Shown: positions 23,473 to 33,965 of the stretch, piece by piece
Numbering within the stretch: position 1 is the first letter of the stretch
Layout of the letters: every line of letters starts with the position of its first letter
Assembly (NCBI RefSeq): GCF_001625305.1
Contig: NW_017803379.1
Coordinates: 1,374,087 to 1,438,086 of the forward strand
Direction of reading: 5' to 3'
Source: Branchiostoma belcheri
Taxonomy: Eukaryota; Chordata; Leptocardii; Amphioxiformes; Branchiostomatidae
DNA: 64,000 nt
Notes under the pieces: model-generated
Seen by the model: the letters and a program-made list of their open reading frames with translations, nothing else
What the model was told of the DNA's origin: nothing
Databases searched by the model: none
Program-made: the position numbers and the translations under genes

Positions 23473-25222
23473 ATGGCAGCGTCAACACGATCACAGGACT
23501 TCTGCCACAATCCACACGCAGGCTCCCTCTTGCAGGGCTTGCAGGAACTGCGGTCTGACAACCTGCTGACAGACGTCATCCTCTGCGTCTCCGGAAGAGA
23601 GATCCCGTGCCACCGCAATGTCCTCGCTGCTTGCAGTGGGTACTTCCGTGCCATGTCTGCAACGGACACCGCGAGAGCCAGGAGCACAAAGTCACCATTC
23701 ACCAGGTCAGCACCAACACCCTGCAGCTGCTTGTGGACTATGCGTACACATCGAAGGTCACCATCACAGACGACAATGCCGTAAAACTGCTGGAAGGCGC
23801 CAACTTCTTCCAGATCCAACCGGTGCGTGATGCTTGCCTGAAGTTCATCTCTGGTAATCTTAGCTCTAAGAACTGTCTGAAGATGGTGCACATGGGGAGC
23901 ATGTTGTCCTGCCCAGACCTGGAGAAGAATGCGTGGTCCTATGCCATGAGGGAGTTCTCGGCAGTCAGCGGGACCCTGGAGTTCCTTTATTTGACGAAGG
24001 AACAGCTCATCAAGCTGGTCTCATCTGATGACCTTGGTGCCTCTGAGGAAAGCGTGTACACATCCGTGATGGCCTGGATCAACCACGACGTCAGGAAGAG
24101 GAAGAAGGAGATGAAAGACCTGCTGAGATGGGTCAGGTTCCCCTTCATGGATAGACTGTACTTCTTGGAGAATGTGGAGATCAACGACGCCGTACGCAAG
24201 GCTTGCCAGGATTTCTTGACGGAAGCTCGTAGGTACCAGTTGTTCCCGGGAGAGGTCCAGTCGCCTCGCACCCGTCCCCGCCGCACCAGTGGTCTGAGGG
24301 AGACATTAGTGGTCATTGGAGGAACAGAGAAACGGTCAACTGGACCCGAGGACCCTACAGTCTTCTCAAACGCCGTCATGACAACCATGGTGCAGCACCA
24401 TCAGAAACGAGTTGGTCTGTTACCACGAGAATGAAGAGGAACAACGACAGTGGTTTTGCTGCAGCTGTTCTCGGCAGAAGCGACATTATCGTGTCCATAG
24501 GCACCAGTTTTGCCAAAGAAGTCTGGCTGTACCAGCCAGAATTCGACTCCTGGACCAGACTTGCTAAGATGAACACCAATCGGTACAATCACAAGCTAGC
24601 AGTGGTTCAAGGTAAGGTGTACGCAATTGGAGGGAGAGACCCCCTTTCTGCGCTATTACATGTGGAGATCTACGACAGGAACCAGAACAGGTGGACGACG
24701 GGGATTCCACTCCCACAGCCAAGGTACCACCATGCAGCAGCAGTGTTGGACGGCAGGATATATGTGATGGGTGGATTTGGTGCTGATCACAAACCAACAG
24801 CTACGGTGTACCGCTTCACCCCAGGTGACTCACAGTGGAAGGAAATGGAGCACATGCCTCAACCAGGAGGTCGTCTCAACGCTGCAGCTCTCAAGGGCAG
24901 CGTCTATGTTGCTGGGCTACATCCAGACGGATGGGTGTACAGTTTTAAGCCAACGGGAAGGTTGTGGACTGACCCCTTCAACCCCACTCGGGTTATCCTC
25001 ATGGGGAACTGGAATCGGTTGCAGGCACGTGTACCATGGGACTGCGCAATGACCGTGTACCAGGGGAAGATTTACATCTCTGGAGGCCACAACGGTAACG
25101 GCAGGGGAGGCAGACAGGTCTCATGCTACGATCCAGACACTGGGTCTTTCAAGTCTGCAGGAAACATGCAGAAGGGTCTATATGGCCATGCCTGGGTCAC
25201 CATACTGAAGTGTGCTAATTAG
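23473..25222 (+). pseudogene. KLHL (BTB-BACK-Kelch) gene copy A, two frameshifts
   Basis: Intronless coding region starting at ATG 23473. Compared with the intact copy at 33966 it has the same domain order: BTB ([20 protein letters not shown]), BACK (from NCLKMVHMGSMLSC to ARRYQLFPGE) and Kelch repeats (KVYAIGGRD, RIYVMGGFG, KIYISGGHN). Two single-base losses break the frame: one T after GCCATG near 23655 and one T after ACCATGG near 24390. Proteins of this family are substrate adaptors for CUL3 ubiquitin ligases; this one is nearest the KLHL24/KLHL35/KLHL6 type. Both losses are one base in short T runs, so either a pseudogene or sequencing error is possible. The last Kelch blade (VYSFKPTGRLW and following) differs strongly from copies B and C. 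Confidence 0.8.
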
Positions 25223-26269
25223 AAAGTTGATGATGGCGGCATAAAGTGTTCTGTACTGTACTGGACTGTGCAAAGCTACCAATCATGCTATGATGATGCA
25301 TAAGAAAGTAGCTGTGAAACTGTAGGGGCCCATACTGTATCAAAGATAGGTGCCTTGTCAACTTTTCTACATGACTTCAGCAAGGTATAAAGATATTGAG
25401 AGATAAGAATATGCAGGATCCAAGGAACAGAGAAGTGACAGAACATAACTGGAAACCCTGTTTTGTCATATCTCGTAATGAACCATGATACATTGTCTGT
25501 GCTTAGTATTTCAAAGAGTCTTTAGTTTTGATAACACTGGAAACTTAACCGTTTACTATGTGAGCCACAATACTAGTAGTAACCAGGCAGTGCCCTATCT
25601 CGTTTCTCAACAACATGTTATTTTGTATCTAGGTTTTGTATCTATAGAGCCTCATCCAACCAATCCACAAACTGTAGGTAAGGAGTGAGATTTGATCATT
25701 ATGCTTAGGATAATGTCCCTTATTCTGTACAAGTCACAGTTGTTTGAAAGTTCACAAACCACCATGTTACGAATCAGGGTTAAAGGAATAAAGTAGAGAT
25801 AGAATGTTAATTAACTAGTTCCAGTTAAAATTTTATTAACATTATATTTTAACAATATACAAGGCACTTATGTTTTGTAATAATGCTAATAATTAGTAAG
25901 GTTTTTTTAACAAGTTACTGTTGAAGAGAACTTCCAGTCTGCTGTGTGTGTTTTTTGGTCTATATAGAATTCATAGGATATTTTGAAAATTTCTACTGAA
26001 TAGTTAGGGCTGCACAAGGAGAACTAAACTCGTATCGTTTCTTACATATCAAAATCTATCCACAATTTCACCTTGTATAGTACTAACTTCATATGAAGTA
26101 ACAACCAAACGAAAGCTGATGAACACAGCAATCAATTAGGAAGAACCAATTCCAAGTCAAGTAGGAAGATATCCAGTGATTTCTATGGTCCCTCCTCTGG
26201 ACCATACCAAGTGCTGAAATGCGTGGTCAGCAATCTGGGATTGGTCGGGGCCAAGGTCTGGGCAAGTCT

Positions 26270-26801
26270 GGGCACGCCCTTCCACCCTTGGCATGTTCCA
26301 TGTTTAATCAACAGAGGAGGGATTTTGTGTATTACCAGACATCTTAGAGTAGAGTAGAATAGAATCTTTACCTCAAACTTCAGACAAATAACGTTAAGGC
26401 AATTAATTGAATAAACATCATACTAATTTTTTTGTACGATGTACGAAATGTTTTGAATAGGAAAAAATGTTTACAGCATGTCACCCCTCCATATTTTCAT
26501 ACGTCCCAATGACAACCTTTTGACCTTCCTGGAANGGGCACGCCCTTCCACCCTTGGCATGTTCCATGTTTAATCAACAGAGGAGGGATTTTGTGTATTA
26601 CCAGACATCTTAGAGTAGAGTAGAATAGAATCTTTACCTCAAACTTCAGACAAATAACGTTAAGGCAATTAATTGAATAAACATCATACTAATTTTTTTG
26701 TACGATGACGAAATGTTTTGAATAGGAAAAAATGTTTTACAGCATGTCACCCCCTCCCATATTTTCATACGTCCCAATGACAACCTTTGACCTTCCTGGA
26801 A
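26270..26801. repeat. Assembly-type direct duplication around a single N
   Basis: 26270-26534 and 26536-26801 are nearly the same sequence, separated by one N at 26535. They differ by a few small indels. The segment is upstream sequence plus the beginning of the 5' exon of kelch copy B. A lone N at the joint of a near-identical direct repeat points to two haplotype fragments placed in tandem. Confidence 0.75.
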
Positions 26802-26955
26802 GGTTCCCGCGCTTTTTGCTTCGAGGATGCGCATTCCAGCTGAAGAAGACCCAGGGACGGCGGAAATCGAGACGAGAGCTTCATTCCGATTTCCGTAGAC
26901 CTCAGAAGTCAGTGGGGACCAAGGAGTCCAAGAATTACTGGTACTGCAGGTTTAG
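26750..26955 (+). other. Noncoding 5' exon of kelch gene copy B
   Basis: Homologous to 21885-22080 and 32605-32813; ends TTTAG|GTAAG at 26955/26956. The acceptor partner is ATTTTACAG ending at 28223. Confidence 0.6.
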
Positions 26956-27533
26956 GTAAGAAAAACCTTCATGTGATTGTAATGTTGACCTTGTCAAATC
27001 AAACCAAACAGCTTTCAAGCGATGCCGATCGCTAGTTTTCTTGGAAAGCGATATCGCAGTCCCTTTTGCGTTGTGTTGTATCTCTTTGATTTCTGCTGAT
27101 CTTATCATGGAGGTAGAAAAACAGTCCTTTAACTCCAAGATCTCATCAAATATTTTAGTATCTTCACACTCACAGGTTCCCTGTTAGATTTTGGTCCTGA
27201 GTGAGCTGAAGTTTGCATGCATTGTTGTTCCTGTTATTGTTATGTTATTATGCAGGTAGCTTTATGTTGCAAGTTTTTGCATAATTGGTTGTTTGTGACT
27301 CATTGTTACGGTAAATATGTTTGTGTAGGATGTCCCTCTAATTTGCATAACCCCTGTATTATGTCTGGTGCAAAGTAATTTGCAAGTATTGTCAGCATCA
27401 GGGAGCAGATTGAAAAGTATTTAGTTATCATTTTCTGGTATATTTTACATTTGTCGCCATCTCCTGACGTCCGGCAAACCCCGGCAAGGTGGTCCTGTAA
27501 AGTGCCCATGTCTGATGTAATCCCAGTAACCAG

Positions 27534-27755
27534 CATCCTGTGCAGACCTCCGGGCGGGTGGGAGTTGTGATACTGTGTTTTGTGATTGTTTGTAGAATTT
27601 TTAACGCGTTCTTTTGTGTTTTGTGGGTTTTTTAACGCGTTCTTTTGCCGACCATCCTACAACCAGCGCGGGTACAAACCTCTTGGCGGCTGGTTGTAGG
27701 ATGGCCGGCAAAAGAACGCAATGAAAATTCTACAAAACGCAGTATCAAAACTCCG
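27534..27755. mobile_element. MITE with long imperfect inverted repeats in kelch B 5' intron
   Basis: The left arm (TGCAGACCTCCGGGCG, then TGATACTGTGTTTTGT, GTAGAATTTTTAACGCG and CATCCTACAACCAG) pairs with the right arm (CTGGTTGTAGGATGG, AAAAGAACGC, AATTCTACAAAACGCAG, TATCAAAACTCC). A relative stands at 36922-37103. No coding capacity. Confidence 0.7.
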
Positions 27756-28232
27756 ATGTAAACACTACCAGATCACACTCTGGTGCGAACACTGCCAGTG
27801 CCAGGCCCTGTGTCAGATCTCAAAAGACCACCCATTGGTAGACCATTCCACTCTATTGATTCTTGGGGGATACTTTTGGGATCTATAGGCTATTTGTTAT
27901 CTAAGATATCTTTTTTGACTGAATCAGTGTGAATGGGCACAGGTTCTTTTTCTGTAGGTTATGACTGTGTCCTATCACTGCGGACTGTGGTATTCCCAAA
28001 ATTATAAAATTAACATATTCCCAAAATTGCTTGAGGCGTAAATGACTTTTGATACCGCATTATAGCAGTACTCATTGATTAAGTTTGTTAGCCTCCTTTT
28101 CAGGGGGTATCCCGGATCGGTCGTTTTTTTGGGGGGGGGGTAGTTTTCTGATCAACGTAGATCGCACGCAATAGAAGCTCCAGCCACGCAACCCTACATG
28201 TAAAGTTTGTTAGTATTTTACAGAATAGGGGC

Positions 28233-29940
28233 ATGATGGCAGGGTCAACACGATCACAGGACTTCTGCCACAATCCACACGCAGGCTCCCTCTTGCAGGG
28301 ATTGCAGGAACTGCGGTCTGACAACCTGCTGACAGACGTCATCCTTTGCGTCTCAGGAAGAGAGATTCCGTGCCACCGCAATGTCCTCGCTGCTTGCAGC
28401 GGGTACTTCCGTGCCATGTTCTGCAACGGACACCGCGAGAGCCAGGAGCACAACGTCACCATTCACGACGTCGGCACCAACATCCTGCAGCTGCTTGTGG
28501 ACTATGCGTACACGTCGAAGGTCACCATCACAGACGACAATGCCGTGAAACTGCTGGAAGTCGCCAACTTCTTCCAGATCCAACCGGTGCGTGATGCTTG
28601 CGCGAAGCACATCTCTGACAATCTTACTGCTAATGACTGTCTGAAGATGGCGCACATGGGGAGCATGCTGTCCTGCCCAGACCTGGAGAAGAGGGCGTGG
28701 TCCTGTGCCACGAGGGAGTTCTCGGGAGTCTGCGAGACCCCGGAGTTCCTTTATTTGACAAGGGAACAGCTCATCAAGCTGGTCTCATCTGATGACCTTG
28801 GTGCCTCTGAGGAAAGCGTGTACACTGCTGTGATGGCCTGGATCAACCACGACATCAGGGGAGAGGAAGAAGGAGATGAAAGACCTGCTGAGATGGGTCA
28901 GGTTCCCCTTCATGGATAGACTGTACTTCTTGGAGAATGTGGAGAGCAACGAGGCCGTACGCGAGGCTTGCCAGGACTTCTTGACGGAAGCTCGTAGGTA
29001 CCACATGTTCCCGGGAGAGGTCCAGTCTCCGCGCGCCCGTCCCCGCCGCGCCAGTGGTCTGATGGAGATGGTAGTGATCATTGGAGGAACAGAGACACGG
29101 GGAACTGGAGCTGAGGACCATGCCGTCATCTCAAACCACGTCATGACAACCACAGTTGCAGCGCCATCAGAGACGAGTTGGTCTGTTACGACGAGAATGA
29201 AGAGGAACAACGACAGTGGTTTTGCTGTGGCTGTTCTCGGCAAAAGCGACATTATCGTGTCTACAGGTACCCGTTTTGCCAAGGATGTGTGGCTGTATCA
29301 GCCAGAACTCAACTCCTGGTCCAAACTTGCTAAGATGAACACTAATCGGTACAACCACAAGCTAGCAGTGGTTCAAGGGAAAGTATATGCCATTGGAGGT
29401 AAAGACGACCTTTCTGCGCTATTAAATGTGGAGATCTACGACAGGAACCAGAACAAGTGGACGGAGGGCATTCCACTCCCACAGGCAAGGTACCACCACG
29501 CAGCGGCAGTGTTGGAAGGCAAGATATACGTGATGGGTGGATTTGGTGCTGATCACGAACCAACAGCTACGATGTACCGCTTCACCCCAGGTGACTCGCA
29601 GTGGAGGGAAATGGAGCACATGCCTCAACCAGGAGGTCGTCTCAACGCTGCAGTTCTCTTTGGCAGCATCTATGTTGCTGGGCTTGGTGAAGGCTTGATG
29701 TGTAAGTGGAACCAGTGGGAGTGGAACCCCTGGAATTGGATGAGGTGGCCTGTCCCATTCGAGTGCGGGATAACCACGTACCAGGGGAAGATTTACATCA
29801 CGGGAGGCCACAGTGGCGATAGCAGGGGAGACAAACAGATCTGGTGCTATGATCCAGAATTCGAGTCATTCAAGTCTGTCGAAAACTTACAGAAAAATCT
29901 GTACGGCCATGCCTGCGTCACCATAGTGAAGTGTTGCTGA
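28233..29940 (+). pseudogene. KLHL (BTB-BACK-Kelch) gene copy B, one frameshift
   Basis: Intronless coding region with ATG at 28233 (a second in-frame ATG at 28236 aligns better with copies A and C). Frame 1 covers BTB and most of BACK (to about 28860); the reading frame then shifts and continues to the stop at 29940 through the rest of BACK and the Kelch repeats. Relative to copy C there is one extra G in the CAGGGGAGAGG stretch near 28857-28862. Apart from that site it is fully open, so this may be a sequencing error in a live gene or a young pseudogene. The BACK region (HISDNLTANDCLKMAHMG) is distinct from A and C, whereas the last blade (KWNQWEWNPWNWMRW) is like C. Family role: CUL3 adaptor. 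Confidence 0.8.
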
Positions 29941-30887
29941 TTCGAAAGTTGATGATGACAGCATAAAGTGGACTGTTCTGTACTGGACTGTATATGCTAT
30001 GGCGCTACATATGAAAGTAGCTATGAAACTGTAGGGGCCCATACTGTATCAAAGATAGGTGCCTTGTCAACTTTTCTTCAACAAGGTAGAAAGATATTGA
30101 GATATAAGAATGCCAGATCCAGGAACAGAGAAATGACAGAACAAAATTGAAAACCCTACTTTGTCGTATCTCAGAATGAACCATGATACATTGTGCTGAG
30201 GAAGAAACATCTTTGTATGTTGAAGATACTTTTAGCTTTTATATCATTGGAAACTTCACCTTTAGTATGTGAGCCACAATGGCCAGGCAGTGCCCTATCT
30301 CATAAGTGGTTCCATCCTTTCTCAATGCCACATGTAGTTTGTACGTTAGTTTGGATTGCTAGGTGTTTTACCAGGGTGAATTGAGATTTCTGCCCAGCCA
30401 ATCCACAAACTGTAGGTAATGAGTGAGATTTGATCATCATTATCCTTATGTTTTAACAGTCTTATGCTTAGAATAATGTGCATTTTTTATGAAGTAACTG
30501 TTGTATGAAAGTTCAAACAAAAACCACGATGTTATGAATCAGCGTTAAAGGAGTTAAGTAGAGATAGAATCCAGTTAACATTTTATGGTTTTTGCACAAT
30601 ATATGTTGTACTTATGTTTTGTAGAAAGGCTAATAGTTGTTTTAACAAGTTACTGTTGAAGAAAAGTTCCTTTCTGCTGTGTTCATTTTTATCTATCTAG
30701 AATTCGTAGGATTTTTGCAAATTTATACTGCATAGATGGTGCTGCAGTCACAGGGAGAACTAAACTCTTATCGTTTCTTATATATCAAAATCTATACACA
30801 CCAAAATCTATACACAACTTCACCTTGTAATACATGCTTGTACAGTACTAACTTGATATGAGTAACAACCAAACTGAAAACATAAAA

Positions 30888-31791
30888 GAGGGTCTGCATG
30901 GGGGGGTCCTGGCAACGGTTAACGGTAAATTCAGCAGGGCCGATGACGCTTAACGGTAAATTCAGGACGGCCGGCAACGCTTAACGGTAAATTGACAGGC
31001 TTTTTTTTCGAGCTGCACTGGATTTGGTATCTCGCTTTGTGAGAAAAGGTGATCACTGACAAAATTACGTATACCTTACATGTAATGAAGCACGCATTAA
31101 AGGTATGTGTTCCCTGTGTTGCCCACCTGCCCTGGCCCCCTAGTGCGTCCACAAATACCGGGGTGTCCGAGTCGACTTCGGCCAGCTTGCATTTTTTCAG
31201 TCTGCCCAGTTTTACCGATGGATTTTGAGATGGGAGCGCCGAAGGAAATGTAGGATTTTTAAGCCTTCAAAAAAGCAATTTCCCGCATTTTGAGAGGCAA
31301 ATAATGGTGTTGAGAGTGTTTGTCGGTCCTTCTGATGTTTTCATATTTTACTCAAGATTTTTGTTGATTTGCCTGTCAAGTTTGCATGACGGATTCGTTA
31401 AAAAATTCTGTAACTCTCCTCAAACCTCCGGAAATTGAAGGGTAAACTGGTTCTGGCTAGAGCGGAAGGGACCGAGCGCAGAAGCGCGAGTCGAGCGCCA
31501 AAGGCGCGAGCAATGTAGAGGGGTCCGGGGGCATTCTCCCCCGGGAAATTTTGTATTTTAAACCTTCAATGACGCATTTTCCTGCACTTTGATAGGCAAA
31601 ATTAGGCGTAACGAAGAATTATTCATTAACGCTTAACGCTGAATTCAGGATGACAAATAACGTTTTCACCAATAACGCTTCACGAGGAATATACTGATAA
31701 CGCTTAACGTTGAATTAGAGCGGGCCGGCAACGATTAACGGTAAATTAAAATAGCCCATAACGGTTAACGAAAAAGGGCATGCAGACCCTC
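30888..31791. mobile_element. 904-bp TIR element with 6-bp target duplication and internal AACG/TTAACGGTAAATT repeats
   Basis: The ends are GAGGGTCTGCATG (30888-30900) and its exact complement (31779-31791). Both are flanked by ATAAAA, a 6-bp target-site duplication. Inside, direct copies of AACGCTTAACGGTAAATT and variants cluster at both ends (30915-31000 and 31625-31770), in the same orientation. The middle holds a GC-rich block ending GGGGGCATTCTCCCCC (about 31528-31543). No transposase frame is visible. The paralogous position after kelch copy C (about 36480) lacks it. Confidence 0.8.
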
Positions 31792-32180
31792 ATAAAACAG
31801 ACACCATAACCCCCTTTAGCTCAAGATAGCTGATGAACACAGCTATCAATGACATAAGGTCTTTTACATTGTGCAGACTTGAGACATGTTGACGCGATGT
31901 TGCCATTTGGGCGCTGAGAAACCGCATGTATAAACCTTGACCCGGCCTGATCATGTTGGAGATGTCGTGCATAATCCAAAACAATAGAGGGATAGCACAT
32001 CATCATAACCATTGGCGTTTGCCGGGCTAATGACAATTCTTTACCTTTTGCGCAGACTGTGCAACAAGAAAATCACCCGGTTGAAAGTTTATGTTCGAGA
32101 ACTTCGACCTGTATGAACCCTATAGGCCTATTTTGAAACGTTGTAAAATTGTGTAGTTTAACAGAAAAGGTTCATATCAT

Positions 32181-32260
32181 CTGTCCATTTGGCTGATCTT
32201 TCCAGCCACTTCCCGAAGGCTGGAAAAGGCTACCTTTTTGCCCCTTTCTCCAAAATATTT
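32181..32260. repeat. Fragment of the foldback family seen at 20694-20877
   Basis: This matches the right arm and right flank of the alkaline phosphatase intron element (CCAGCCACTT, GGCTGGAA, GGCTAC, CCCCTTTCT). The left arm is missing. Confidence 0.5.
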
Positions 32261-32604
32261 CCAGGACCAACATGCCCACTGTTCCCGTGGTTTATAAACG
32301 TTCCAAGTAGGAAGATATCCAGCGATTTCTATGGTCCCTCCTTTGGAACATACCAAGTGCTGAAAGGCGTGGTCAGCAATCTGGGATTGGTCTGGGCCAA
32401 AGTCTGGGCACCCCCTTCCAACCTTGGTATGTCCCATGTTTAATCAATAGGGGAGGGATTTTATGTATTACCAGACATCTTAGAGAAGAATAGAGTAGAA
32501 TCTTCACCTGAAACTTCAGGCGAATAACGTTAAACGAGTTTACCATCATGCTATTTGTTTTATCTTGACGAGGTGTTCTGAATAGGAAAAATGTTTTACA
32601 GCTT

Positions 32605-32813
32605 GTCACCCCCTCCCATATTTTCATACGTCCCAAATACAACCTTTGACCTACTTGGAAGGTTCCCGCGCTTTTTGGTTCGAGGATGCGCATTCCAGCT
32701 GAAGAAGATCCAGGGACGGTTGAAATCGAGACGAGAGCTTCATTCCGATTCCCGTAGACCTCAGAAGTCAGTTGGACCAAGAAATTCAAGGATCACTAGT
32801 ACTGCAGGGTTAG
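32605..32813 (+). other. Noncoding 5' exon of kelch gene copy C
   Basis: Third copy of the shared 5' exon, ending at GGTTAG|GTAAG (donor at 32814). Two acceptors occur before the coding exon, ending at 33939 and 33953, because TTGTATTTTACAG is tandemly duplicated there. Confidence 0.6.
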
Positions 32814-33483
32814 GTAAGAAAACCCTCATGTGTTTGTAAAACATTGTCAAACCAAAGAGCTTTCAAGCGTTGCCGATCGCTAGTTTCATCCGAAAACCGT
32901 TTGCATGCCTATCTCAGTATCTGTTTACTGTGCTGTATCTCTCTGATCTCTGTTTATCTCTGCAAATATTTTAGTATCCGTGTGGGAAACACGGCCTACA
33001 AATTATTGACTATTATAATTATGATAGAATATGGGAGGTTAGCTTGTCCCATTACGCTGTACATTTTGCTTCAATGTTAGAATGTCTTCACAGGTTCCCT
33101 ATTGTTAGATTTTGGCCCTGGTTGAGCTGAAATTTGCATGGTTTTTGTGCTCTACGTTGCGTTGTCCTGTTTTCCGATAGCTCTACGGACAAACCCGAGG
33201 TGGTCCTGTAACAGTAGTAAAATGCACAATGTAATCCCAGTATGTAAACACTGGACACTAGTAGTTCTGTCTGAATATGATGGTCACACTCTGGTGTGAA
33301 CACTTCCAGATGTGTCAGATCTCAAAAGACCTCCCAACAGGAAGGGATGGACCATTCCATTCTCTTTATTCGTTGGGGGGGGGGGTGGATACTTTTGTTG
33401 ATCTTGTACGCATAAGTGTAGGCAATTTACTACTGGTATCTAAAATACCTTTCTTTTACCAGTGTTCTCACCAGAACTTTTTC

Positions 33484-33703
33484 ACAGCACAGGGGACCAG
33501 TGTCGCTGTGGACTTTGGTATTCCCAAAATTATAAAATTAAAATATTCCCAAAATTGCTTGAAACGTACTAATCAGTAAACTTATGTTTTATTTTATTGT
33601 ATTTTACAGATTGTATTTTACAGAATAGGGGCATAATGGCAAGGTCAACACGGTCACAGGACTTCTGCCACAATCCACACGCAGGCTCCCTCTTGCAGGG
33701 CTT
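33484..33703 (+). repeat. Assembly-type duplicate of the start of kelch copy C
   Basis: The intron end plus the first coding bases of copy C appear here, break off in 20 Ns (33704-33723), and then appear again at 33724-34043. The first version lacks about 85 bases that the second carries after CCAGTG. Two haplotype fragments joined through a gap is the simplest reading; it is not a fourth gene. Confidence 0.8.
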
Positions 33704-33723
33704 NNNNNNNNNNNNNNNNNNNN
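33704..33723. other. Assembly gap, 20 N
   Basis: Run of 20 undetermined bases at the joint of a direct duplication. Confidence 0.99.
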
Positions 33724-33965
33724 ACAGCACAGGGGACCAGTGTGCGGCCAAACCCCACAGCGAGCGCCGAGTATTGTAGGGGATGACTGAATGGGCACAA
33801 TGTCTTTTTCTTTAGCTTATGACTGTGTCATATCGCTGTGGACTTTGGTATTCCCAAAATTATAAAATTAAAATATTCCCAAAATTGCTTGAAACGTACT
33901 AATCAGTAAACTTATGTTTTATTTTATTGTATTTTACAGATTGTATTTTACAGAATAGGGGCATA

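Noticed and set aside
33597..33779. Possible fourth kelch gene start before the gap
   Set aside because: Same sequence as the start of copy C, repeated across a 20-N gap; assembly duplication.
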